From: JARRRD01 sp046706685
GTDB taxonomy: Bacteria; Nitrospirota; Thermodesulfovibrionia; Thermodesulfovibrionales; UBA6898
Direction: 5' to 3'
Length of the DNA stretch: 12,768 nt
Assembly (NCBI GenBank): GCA_046706685.1
Contig: JBJKPE010000217.1
Span: 1 to 12,768, forward strand
In this document: piece after piece, positions 1 through 6,108 of the stretch
Layout: every line of letters begins with the position of its first letter
Position numbering within the stretch: the first letter of the stretch is position 1
Notes under the pieces: model-generated
What the model was told of the DNA's origin: nothing
The model's input: only the letters and a program-made list of their open reading frames with translations
Databases searched by the model: none
Position numbers and translations under genes: made by a program

Positions 1-2
1 CA

Positions 3-188
3 GGGAGGCAGGTTCTAAAGGTGCAGGAACTTATCGGCAAGGTTGTCGAGGTCCACACGGCTGACATGGTGTATACGGGCCGACTCATAGAAGTCGGTGA
101 AGAAGAGGTATATCTGGAATCCGAATCCGGCTGGATCGTCGTGCCGGTCGGGAATGTGGCGCTTATAAAAGAGAAGAACGAAGGTTGA
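3..188 (+). CDS. Small beta-rich hypothetical protein, possibly 5'-truncated
   Basis: An open frame runs from the left edge to a TGA at 186-188 and encodes up to 61 residues. The readable protein contains ELIGKVVEVHTADMVYTG, then an EVGEEEVYLESESGWIVVPV stretch, and ends VALIKEKNEG. Alternating hydrophobic residues with G/E turns suggest a small all-beta fold, perhaps of the Sm-like/SH3-barrel kind. That is a fold impression, not a family match. A GTG at 21-23 could be the true start (55 residues), since GGGAGG lies at 3-8, although the 12-nt spacing is long. Otherwise the gene begins outside the window. No partner gene is visible and no function is assigned. Confidence 0.55.
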   Translation, partial: GRQVLKVQELIGKVVEVHTADMVYTGRLIEVGEEEVYLESESGWIVVPVGNVALIKEKNEG

Positions 189-211
189 CGGCATCACAGG
201 CTGTCGACCTG

Positions 212-229
212 GTCCCGCAAGGCCGGGAC
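212..229 (+). terminator. Weak hairpin downstream of the small gene
   Basis: GTCCCG at 212-217 is perfectly complementary to CGGGAC at 224-229 across a 6-nt loop, shortly after the TGA at 188. No run of T follows, so an intrinsic terminator is only a possibility. Confidence 0.2.
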
Positions 230-359
230 GGGTAATCTTAATCGCGCAGTGCCGCAAAGTGCAAAAGACAACCGTGGTTCCGGAAACTTATATCCGCAGA
301 GATTACTCCCGATTGCATCATTACTCCGGCAGTTAAATAAATGAGACGTGTCGCTGCCC

Positions 360-441
360 GTCATTCCGGCTTGTCCGGCATCTTTCTTTGTTTTCGGAAG
401 GATTCCCGACCCCAGAAGGCTTTCGGGATTGCGGGAATGAC
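360..441. repeat. Palindromic interspersed (REP/MITE-like) repeat
   Basis: The left end GTCATTCCGGC (360-370) and right end GCGGGAATGAC (431-441) are inverted copies matching at 10 of 11 positions, giving an 82-bp element. Inside lies a further hairpin, TCCCGA (404-409) against TCGGGA (423-428), plus a CCGG-CTTGT-CCGG motif at 366-378. From general knowledge, elements with GTCATTCC...GGAATGAC ends are scattered through intergenic DNA of many Nitrospirota and deltaproteobacterial genomes. It carries no transposase. Only one copy is present here, so repetitiveness is inferred. Confidence 0.6.
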
Positions 442-702
442 AGCGTTTTGAAGTATTTAATTGCCGCGGTAATAAATTGCGGCTTTGCCTTCAGTTCTTC
501 CCCATCTTTAATGCAGCGTCAGAGTATAAAAACCAGACAGCCATTAAACCAGGGCGATTCATTTGGTCGAAGAATATACCTATCCTGATAAAACATTGGA
601 TTTCTTTGCGATTTTGACTCTTTTTTGGTGAATATTTGATGCTTTTCGGGTTCAAAGCGGTTCAGAGTTGACGCGGTCCGCCTTATATGTTAAGAGTATG
701 CT
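442..702. other. AT-rich non-coding stretch upstream of the signalling operon
   Basis: No supportable gene is seen here. TTGACT (614-619) and TTGACG (668-673) resemble -35 boxes, but neither has a convincing -10 at normal spacing. A small hairpin pairs GCCGC (463-467) with GCGGC (479-483). The stretch presumably holds the promoter of the operon starting at 703, which cannot be fixed by eye. Confidence 0.4.
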
Positions 703-1071
703 ATGGACATACTGGTAGTGGACGATGACCCTTACGTCCAGCGGTCTCTGACTTTTGTGTTGAGGCGGGAAGGCTTTGATGTCGAGGTTGCCTCAAACGG
801 GGAAGAGGCATTGCTGAAGGCACGTGAGGCCAGTCCGAAAATAATATTCCTCGACATCATGATGCCGAAGATGAACGGTTTCAGCACGTGCAGGGTTATT
901 AAGGGCGATGACGTGCTGAAGCAGAGCTATGTGATAATCCTGACAGGCAAGGGTCAGGAAATCGACAGGGAGCAGGGTTTCAGAGAGGGAGCCGACGAGT
1001 TCATAACAAAGCCGTTCAGTCCCAGAGAACTGGTTTCAAAAGTCAGAAATGTACTCCGGGCGCTTCATTGA
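703..1071 (+). CDS. Single-domain response regulator (CheY-like receiver)
   Basis: A 122-residue protein consisting only of a receiver domain. The acidic pair is D7/D8, the phospho-acceptor is D51 in IIFLDIMMPKMNG, the switch threonine is T81 in IILTGKG, and the conserved lysine is K103 in ITKPF. All catalytic positions are intact and there is no output domain, so it should act by docking to a partner when phosphorylated. The ATG at 703 has only a weak upstream AAGAG (692-696). The stop codon overlaps the ATG of the next gene (TGATG), so the two are probably translationally coupled. The adjacent histidine kinase is the natural phosphodonor. The downstream HD-GYP gene suggests the output may be cyclic di-GMP turnover, but this is inference from context. 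Confidence 0.93.
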   Translation: MDILVVDDDPYVQRSLTFVLRREGFDVEVASNGEEALLKAREASPKIIFLDIMMPKMNGFSTCRVIKGDDVLKQSYVIILTGKGQEIDREQGFREGADEFITKPFSPRELVSKVRNVLRALH

Positions 1072-2912
1072 TGAACAGGAAGATCTACTTGTTTTTGGGC
1101 CTGCTCTGCCTGATCCCGGGTTTGTATTTAACCGGCGGTGTGGAGAGTCATCTCCGGAATATCTTTTATCCGCTCATGGTACTGCTCATACCGGAGTTGA
1201 ACGCCAAGGCTGTGCTGCAGGCGGCCCTTACGTTCAGCATACTTTACGCGGTCATGCCCCTGGTAGGACACGGGTCTTATCCCTTTTATTTCGTCGCCGT
1301 GAACGTGCTGCCGTTCCTGCTGATGGCCGTAGTCTCCGGGAAGCTCTCGGACTACGTACAGAAAGAACGTGATTCACTCCAGAAGACCACCGATATTTTT
1401 CATGGGCTGACGAACTCACTTAATCTTAAGGTCATGAACCAGCAGGCAAAGATAGATTCGATTTCTGAAAGCAATGAGCGCCTGCTGGCCGTCGACAGGA
1501 ACAAGAGCCATTTTATCTCAGGTGTTTCACACGAACTGAGAGCGCCCTTGTCCTCTATACGCTCTTTTTCGGAAATACTGCTTACGTACGATGACATTGA
1601 CGATGAGACCAGAAAAGAGTTCCTTGGCATAATTAACGAGGAGAGTGAGAGGCTTACCGACCTTACCAACGAAATACTTGACGTGGTGAGGATGGAGGCG
1701 GGGAAGGTGGAATGGCATATGGACTATGCCAATATCGGGGAAATCATCAATTCCGGGATCAGGATGATGCGCCCGCTTGCTGAAAACAAAGGCCTGGTGA
1801 TAGAGACGGATATCCCGGACGGGCTTTCCCCGGTAAAGGGCGACAAGAACAGACTTTTGCAGGTGCTGCTGAACCTTATCAGCAACGCCGTGAAATTTAC
1901 CCGCAGCGGCAAGATAACGGTTGTGGTGGAGGACTTGCCGCAGGAGGAGAAAGTATCCGTGGCCGATACGGGCGAAGGGATTTATCCCGAGGAGCGGGAC
2001 AGGATATTTGAGGAATTCTACCGGATAGGGGACGAGTTGCAGGGACGTGCGAAGGGGTCGGGACTGGGCCTCAGTATATCGAAGAAGATCGTCGAGGCCC
2101 ACGGGGGCATCATGTGGGTTGAGAGTCAAATAGGCAAGGGTAGCACCTTTTTTTTCACACTGCCGAAGCTTGGGATCGAGCAAAGAGGTAACACGGTACG
2201 GTCCTTTGAATACGTGCGGGGCAGGCATGTTCTTGTCCTCGAGGATTCGGTGACGATGCGGCATATAATGAGACTGGCCCTTGAAAAAGCGGGGTACAAG
2301 ACTATGGGCGCGGACAGCCGAATGGCGCCCGAAGTCGTCAAGGCTTCCAGACCCGACGCGATCATTATCGGTTATCCCGATAACGCCGACTATGTTGATG
2401 AGCTCAGGACTATTGCACGGGTGCAGGGCATTCCCTTCTTCCTTGCCTTCATAATCAATGACGAAAAGAACGGGCACCAGCTTGCCGTAAACGCTTATAT
2501 TTCGAAGCCCTTCGACAGTTTTCATCTGAATGCCGCCATCGAGGAGGTTGCTCAGAAAAAGACAGGCAGAATCCTTATAGTATCGCGTAACCCGGAGGAC
2601 GCCAGGAACCTGCAGACTCTTGTCGGCACAAAGGGCTATGATACCGTTATAGTACCGGATGCATACAATGTGCCGTCAGGTTCTCTTCAGGATGCGGTTA
2701 TCATCGGATCCTATCCAAAGGAGGAGATCTACAGGACTATCTCCGACATCAGAAAATATCCCGCCTTCGCCGCTGTGCCTATTATCCTTACCCTGAACGT
2801 CCCGCTCGGCGGGATCACGGGTGTTGGACTCGGCGCGGCTGATTACGGGCATGGACTGGAGGAATTGTGCAGATGTCTGGAAGGGAGGGTTCCGGGTGTC
2901 AAGAATTTCTGA
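1071..2912 (+). CDS. Membrane histidine kinase with two C-terminal pseudo-receiver domains
   Basis: A 613-residue sensor kinase. About three or four hydrophobic segments lie within residues 5-90, followed by a coiled-coil-like linker (about 91-140). The HisKA domain has its H-box SHELRAPL with phospho-accepting H154. The ATPase domain shows an N-box (N268-N272, NLISNAVKF), a G1 box DTGEG (299-303), an F-box FEEFYR and a G2 box GSGLGLSI (329-336), so the kinase core looks active. Two receiver-like domains follow (about 385-495 and 499-603). The first keeps E391/D392 and K479 but has G434 where the phospho-aspartate should be (AIIIGYP). The second has G546 there (AVIIGSYP) and no acidic pair. 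The ATG at 1071 overlaps the preceding stop. A TTG at 1068 is possible but less likely. The 3' end overlaps the HD-GYP gene by 17 nt. Confidence 0.93.
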   Translation: MNRKIYLFLGLLCLIPGLYLTGGVESHLRNIFYPLMVLLIPELNAKAVLQAALTFSILYAVMPLVGHGSYPFYFVAVNVLPFLLMAVVSGKLSDYVQKERDSLQKTTDIFHGLTNSLNLKVMNQQAKIDSISESNERLLAVDRNKSHFISGVSHELRAPLSSIRSFSEILLTYDDIDDETRKEFLGIINEESERLTDLTNEILDVVRMEAGKVEWHMDYANIGEIINSGIRMMRPLAENKGLVIETDIPDGLSPVKGDKNRLLQVLLNLISNAVKFTRSGKITVVVEDLPQEEKVSVADTGEGIYPEERDRIFEEFYRIGDELQGRAKGSGLGLSISKKIVEAHGGIMWVESQIGKGSTFFFTLPKLGIEQRGNTVRSFEYVRGRHVLVLEDSVTMRHIMRLALEKAGYKTMGADSRMAPEVVKASRPDAIIIGYPDNADYVDELRTIARVQGIPFFLAFIINDEKNGHQLAVNAYISKPFDSFHLNAAIEEVAQKKTGRILIVSRNPEDARNLQTLVGTKGYDTVIVPDAYNVPSGSLQDAVIIGSYPKEEIYRTISDIRKYPAFAAVPIILTLNVPLGGITGVGLGAADYGHGLEELCRCLEGRVPGVKNF

Positions 2913-4308
2913 ATTGATCGCAATCGAGACGGTGAGGAAACTGATCCGCGAGTATGGTGAGGGCCTGAATACCGACCTCATGATCCTGGACAGGGACAGG
3001 AACGTAATAGCGGGCTTCCCTGGTTATGTCACGGATGGTCAACTGACCGAGAGACCTCTTTTTCTCAGGGAGTCCCTGGTAGGCTACGTTGCCATGAGCG
3101 GAGCGGCCGAAGCGCATGCACTGGACTTCATAGCTAAAAACCTGTCCGGGATCGTCGAAATGGCATATGAGATAGAGAGCCTTTCCGGCGAAGTGGCGAG
3201 AAATTACGAGGAACTCTCCCTGTTGTGGAATATTTCTTCCAGACTGGGGACAGGTCTGGATGTGAATACCATATGTACGGTCCTTGCAGATGAGATGATG
3301 AACCTTTGTCCGGTGAACGCTGTCTCGATATTCCTCGTCAGCGAGATGCCGTCCGACGGATTGCTTCCGGCGGAACTCAGCGAGGCCGGAAGGACGGCCC
3401 AGGCGTCAAGGAAACCAATTCTTCTTCCCAGGGTATCTCTGGGTGCATATGCAAGCAAGGCATCAATGATGACGCTCAACATTGACAGCGGCCTGTTGGG
3501 ATATGTACACGAAAAGAAAGAGTCGATTACGGTCTGCGACGTAAGCAGGGACGACCGCTTCGAGGGGTTCCCCTATCCGGTCAAGAGCCTTCTCATAGTT
3601 CCTCTGATTGTGGAGGACGCTATGATAGGGGCGCTTGTTGCCAGTGACAAACTGGATGGGCAGGAATTTTACTCCACGGATATAAAACTGATATCCGGCA
3701 TAGCGTCAGCCTGCGCTGTTTCTATTAAGAAGGCCTTTCTCTTTGATGATCTGCGCGGTATGCTTTTCAGCACCGCAGAGGCTTTTTCCCTTGCGATAGA
3801 TGCCAAGGACCCGTACACATACGGCCATTCAAAGAGGGTGGCCGAAACATCCGTGAGTATAGCTGAAGCGGCCGGTTTTTCTGCCGACATGGTGAACTGG
3901 CTTAAACTTGCAGCGCTGCTGCACGACATCGGTAAGATAGGCACTCCCGAGAACATTCTGCACAAGAACGGCAAGCTTAACGATGCTGAGATGGGCATGA
4001 TGAAAGAGCACCCGGTGATAGGGGCGAGGATGATCCAGCATATCCCCCGGCTCAAGGAAATTTCCCTGTGGATCCGGCACCATCATGAAAAATACGACGG
4101 CTCAGGCTATCCTTCCGGTCTGAAGGGCGAGGACATTCCCATGGTGTCGCGGATAATAGCGATATCCGATTGTTTCGATGCCCTGACGACCGACAGACCT
4201 TACCGAAGAGCGCTCAGCCGGGAAGAGGCTGTCAGCATAATGAGGGAGAGTGAAGCGAAGCATTTTGATCCGGTCCTGTTCGGGTATTTTAACAGGATAG
4301 CGGAGTGA
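2896..4308 (+). CDS. GAF and HD-GYP domain protein, predicted cyclic di-GMP phosphodiesterase
   Basis: A 470-residue soluble protein. Residues 1-85 form an unassigned N-terminal region (contains DLMILDRDRNVIAGFPG). Residues about 105-280 look like a GAF sensor domain. Residues about 290-470 are HD-GYP, with H311, the HD pair H343-D344 in LLHDIGKIG, H372 in EHPVIGARM, HHHE (395-398), the signature DGSGYP (401-406) and D425 in ISDCFDALT. All metal-ligand motifs and the GYP motif are present, so an active phosphodiesterase hydrolysing cyclic di-GMP is expected. The start is the GTG at 2896, preceded by GGGAGGG (2883-2889) at 6-nt spacing. A longer frame back to a GTG at 2821 exists, but it lies deep inside the kinase gene. 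The gene overlaps the kinase by 17 nt and is the likely output of the operon. Confidence 0.93.
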   Translation: MSRISELIAIETVRKLIREYGEGLNTDLMILDRDRNVIAGFPGYVTDGQLTERPLFLRESLVGYVAMSGAAEAHALDFIAKNLSGIVEMAYEIESLSGEVARNYEELSLLWNISSRLGTGLDVNTICTVLADEMMNLCPVNAVSIFLVSEMPSDGLLPAELSEAGRTAQASRKPILLPRVSLGAYASKASMMTLNIDSGLLGYVHEKKESITVCDVSRDDRFEGFPYPVKSLLIVPLIVEDAMIGALVASDKLDGQEFYSTDIKLISGIASACAVSIKKAFLFDDLRGMLFSTAEAFSLAIDAKDPYTYGHSKRVAETSVSIAEAAGFSADMVNWLKLAALLHDIGKIGTPENILHKNGKLNDAEMGMMKEHPVIGARMIQHIPRLKEISLWIRHHHEKYDGSGYPSGLKGEDIPMVSRIIAISDCFDALTTDRPYRRALSREEAVSIMRESEAKHFDPVLFGYFNRIAE

Positions 4309-4310
4309 GA

Positions 4311-4336
4311 CCGCCGCATGAGGTGCTCATCTGCGG
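4311..4336. terminator. Imperfect hairpin between convergent genes
   Basis: In the 34-nt gap between the converging HD-GYP and UspA genes, the CCGC/CGCATGA arm and the TCAT..TGCGG arm can pair around GGTGC with small bulges. There is no clear T tract on either strand. A shared terminator role is inferred from position only. Confidence 0.25.
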
Positions 4337-4342
4337 AGGGGG

Positions 4343-4822
4343 TCACTCGACGACGCAGATTGCGATTCCAGCCCCGTGGTTTATGATCTTGCTCGTAACG
4401 CTCCCCATCAGGAAATGTTTTGCAGGCGACAGGCCGCGCCTGCCGAGTACGAGCGTGTCGTAGCCGCCGTCCCTCGCTTCTTCCAGGATGCTTCCCGCCA
4501 CGTCTATGGAATCGGAGATAGATTTTGTACGTATGTTCTCAGGTTTTATGTTCCTTCCGGTCAATATATGCACAGCCTTGTCAAAGATGGGGCCCAGTTT
4601 CGCCTTTTCGTTCTTCAGCCATCTCTCCAGGTCTTTCGACCTGATTTCACTTTCTTCTTCCGTAGGTATATGACCATCGTCCCACAGCGGGGCAGGCGGG
4701 TACGGCACGACGTGAAGGATCGTCATAAACAAGTCGTTCATCCCCGAGAACTGCCTGGCGGCGTATTCCACCGCCTTCATGGCATTGTCGGAACCGTCGA
4801 TGGCGATAAGCATTTTTTTCAT
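4343..4822 (-). CDS. UspA-family universal stress protein, ATP-binding type
   Basis: A 159-residue single-domain universal stress protein of usual length. It begins MKKMLIAIDGSDNAMKAVEYA, with the typical DGS beginning of the nucleotide pocket. The family ATP-binding signature G-2x-G-9x-G-S is present as G127, G130, G140 and S141 (GRRGLSPAKHFLMGS). It ends in the usual hydrophobic strand AGIAICVVE. The protein is expected to be cytoplasmic, dimeric and to bind ATP. Its physiological target cannot be read from sequence. The start codon (4822-4820) has an ideal AGGAGG (complement of 4829-4834) six bases upstream. A TATAAA (complement of 4841-4846) may be its -10 box, but the -35 is poor. It is monocistronic and convergent with the signalling operon. 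Confidence 0.93.
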   Translation of the reverse strand: MKKMLIAIDGSDNAMKAVEYAARQFSGMNDLFMTILHVVPYPPAPLWDDGHIPTEEESEIRSKDLERWLKNEKAKLGPIFDKAVHILTGRNIKPENIRTKSISDSIDVAGSILEEARDGGYDTLVLGRRGLSPAKHFLMGSVTSKIINHGAGIAICVVE

Positions 4823-5010
4823 TATTATCCTCCTGGTCTGTTTATATCTCCTGACATTAACCTGCCCTCAAACAGTGTCGTCTATAGGTGAAGAATCTCA
4901 CGATAATTACCTCAAGTCAAGTGCCCGGTCGGCAATTGGGATTGCCTTCCCTCCTTTTTTGAGCCGGGCGGGGAGACTGGCAGAGCCCTGGACCGCTCAT
5001 CAGGGGCTGG

Positions 5011-5019
5011 TGGTATACT
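5011..5019 (+). promoter_or_regulatory. Extended -10 promoter for the metallo-beta-lactamase gene
   Basis: TGGTATACT (5011-5019) is a TGn-TATACT extended -10 element with 5 of 6 matches in the hexamer. TGGACC (4989-4994) is a poor -35 at 19-nt spacing, which is tolerable with an extended -10. Transcription would begin near 5026, just before a short upstream ORF. Confidence 0.5.
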
Positions 5020-5033
5020 AGGCGGAAAGGATT

Positions 5034-5099
5034 ATGGGAATTCCGATAAAGTCAACCGTTTGGAGGAGAGGCATGACGGACTGCAGGGACCGGCTTTGA
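5034..5099 (+). CDS. Possible short upstream ORF overlapping the next gene
   Basis: The frame from ATG 5034 to TGA 5099 would encode 21 residues starting MGIPIKSTVWRRG. An internal ATG at 5073 has a very good GGAGGAG (5062-5068) upstream and would give only MTDCRDRL. The TGA at 5097-5099 overlaps an in-frame TTG (5096-5098) of the downstream metallo-beta-lactamase gene. It could be a coupling leader, or could indicate a frameshift near the true start of that gene. Evidence that it is translated is the Shine-Dalgarno sequence alone. Confidence 0.25.
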   Translation: MGIPIKSTVWRRGMTDCRDRL

Positions 5100-5893
5100 C
5101 CGGGCCGGTAAGCTCCGGCAAGGACTGCGGCATAGCTGCCGTCTCCCTGCAGTCCGGAAGCAGCGGTAATTGCATATTCGTTGAGGCGGGGAATGTCAGG
5201 CTCCTTTTTGACGCCGGGATCTGCGGCGCCGAGGCGGAACGAAGGCTCTCCCGCTGCGGATACGATATACGGCAGGTCGACGCTTTGATCATATCCCATG
5301 ATCATGCCGACCACGTGCTCTATGCAGGCGTCTACCAGAGGAAATACGGTCTGCCGATCTATGCGACTCCCAGGACTCTCTCCGCGGCCGACAGGAGGCA
5401 CGGCCTCGGAAGTCTGAAGGATGTCTCGCTCTTTTTTGCCGGGGGAAAGCTGCGTTTCGGTGACATCTCCGTTGAATCGGTCCCCACGCCCCATGACGGA
5501 GCCGACGGGGCGGCCTTTGTCGTCGACGCCGGAGGTAAACGGCTGGGCATCATGACCGACCTGGGACATGTCTTTGCGGGACTCGGCGAGGTTATGGCGG
5601 AGCTGGACGCCGTATTTATAGAGAGCAATTATGAGCCGTCGATGCTTGCGACAGGACCTTATCCGGCATTTCTGAAACGGCGTATAGCTGGACCGGGAGG
5701 TCATATCTCGAATGTCGAGGCGGCTGAACTCCTTCGGGCCTGCACGAGGTTAAAGTGGGCCTGCCTCTCCCATCTCTCCGGACAGAACAACAGTCCTGAA
5801 ACAGCTCTCTTGAGGCATCGCCAAATCCTGCGGAGGGACCTCCCGCTTTATATTGCGGGCAGATTGGCGTCAACCGGAATCATGTGTGTCTGA
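5060..5893 (+). CDS. YycJ/WalJ-like metallo-beta-lactamase-fold hydrolase
   Basis: Up to 277 residues. After about 27 residues the core begins SLQSGSSGNCIFVEAG, the family's typical opening. The metal-binding motif SHDHADH (H80, D81, H82, D84, H85) is intact, followed by H145, D167 in GIMTDLGH, and a late histidine H238 in LSHLSGQNNSPE. The phrase GHISN...LSHLS..NNSP is characteristic of YycJ/WalJ proteins, which have been linked to nuclease activity, so a nucleic-acid substrate is plausible but unproven. The start is uncertain. TTG 5060 has no good ribosome site. TTG 5096 has AGGGA six bases upstream and overlaps a short ORF's stop. The strong GGAGGAG at 5062-5068 faces an out-of-frame ATG at 5073. 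There is no walK or walR gene beside it, although a response regulator follows. Confidence 0.85.
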   Translation: MEERHDGLQGPALTGPVSSGKDCGIAAVSLQSGSSGNCIFVEAGNVRLLFDAGICGAEAERRLSRCGYDIRQVDALIISHDHADHVLYAGVYQRKYGLPIYATPRTLSAADRRHGLGSLKDVSLFFAGGKLRFGDISVESVPTPHDGADGAAFVVDAGGKRLGIMTDLGHVFAGLGEVMAELDAVFIESNYEPSMLATGPYPAFLKRRIAGPGGHISNVEAAELLRACTRLKWACLSHLSGQNNSPETALLRHRQILRRDLPLYIAGRLASTGIMCV

Positions 5894-5895
5894 CC

Positions 5896-5935
5896 TTGCC
5901 TGGTCCGGACGCATATCATACGAGCCGGACCGCAA
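5896..5935 (+). terminator. Strong hairpin after the metallo-beta-lactamase gene
   Basis: GGTCCGG (5902-5908) pairs perfectly with CCGGACC (5925-5931), and TTGC (5896-5899) extends it with GCAA (5932-5935) past a 2-nt bulge. It starts 3 nt after the stop codon. There is no U tract, so it may act as a mRNA 3'-end stabiliser or an imperfect terminator. Confidence 0.4.
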
Positions 5936-6096
5936 ACCGTAAGATCATATAAGGGAGGCCATGACGAGTGGCTGTTGTTCCGGGACCTCATTGGAGAATC
6001 CGGTTTTTTCGAGGCCCCGGCTGGTCGGCGAATGAGGAAGCTCGAACGGGTCAGTCTGTAAAAAATTCGTTGCACATTTTTGTCCCTGCCTCCGGA

Positions 6097-6102
6097 TATA
6101 AT
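6097..6102 (+). promoter_or_regulatory. Consensus -10 box immediately before the response regulator start
   Basis: A perfect TATAAT sits at 6097-6102, 6 nt before the ATG at 6109. TTGCAC (6070-6075) resembles a -35 but at 21-nt spacing, which is too long. CACATT (6073-6078) at 18 nt is poor. If used, transcription would start at or about the ATG, giving a leaderless mRNA. Confidence 0.4.
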
Positions 6103-6108
6103 AGAAAT

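Noticed and set aside
191..330. Possible cyclic di-GMP (GEMM) riboswitch, because of GCAAAG-like and CCGGAAAC-like pieces.
   Set aside because: The conserved element order and paired regions do not fit, and no gene follows within normal leader distance.
388..588. A 66-residue plus-strand ORF in the left intergenic region.
   Set aside because: It starts inside the palindromic repeat, has no ribosome binding site and its product shows no protein-like pattern.
600..702. Sigma-54 type promoter before the response regulator (TTGGTGAATATTTGATGC).
   Set aside because: The GG to GC spacing is 12 instead of 10 nt and the flanking consensus is absent.
1527..2525. A 332-residue ORF antisense to the histidine kinase.
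   Set aside because: It lies wholly opposite a gene with complete, recognisable kinase motifs. Its translation is rich in His/Arg/Pro as expected for a shadow frame and shows no domain.
2821..2895. Longer start for the HD-GYP gene at GTG 2821.
   Set aside because: It would overlap the kinase by 92 nt with no ribosome site, while GTG 2896 has GGGAGGG at ideal distance.
5961..6035. A 24-codon ORF starting at ATG 5961 after AAGGGAGG.
   Set aside because: The Shine-Dalgarno sequence is only 2 nt from the ATG, and the product has no recognisable feature. It is mentioned only in the start-site finding.
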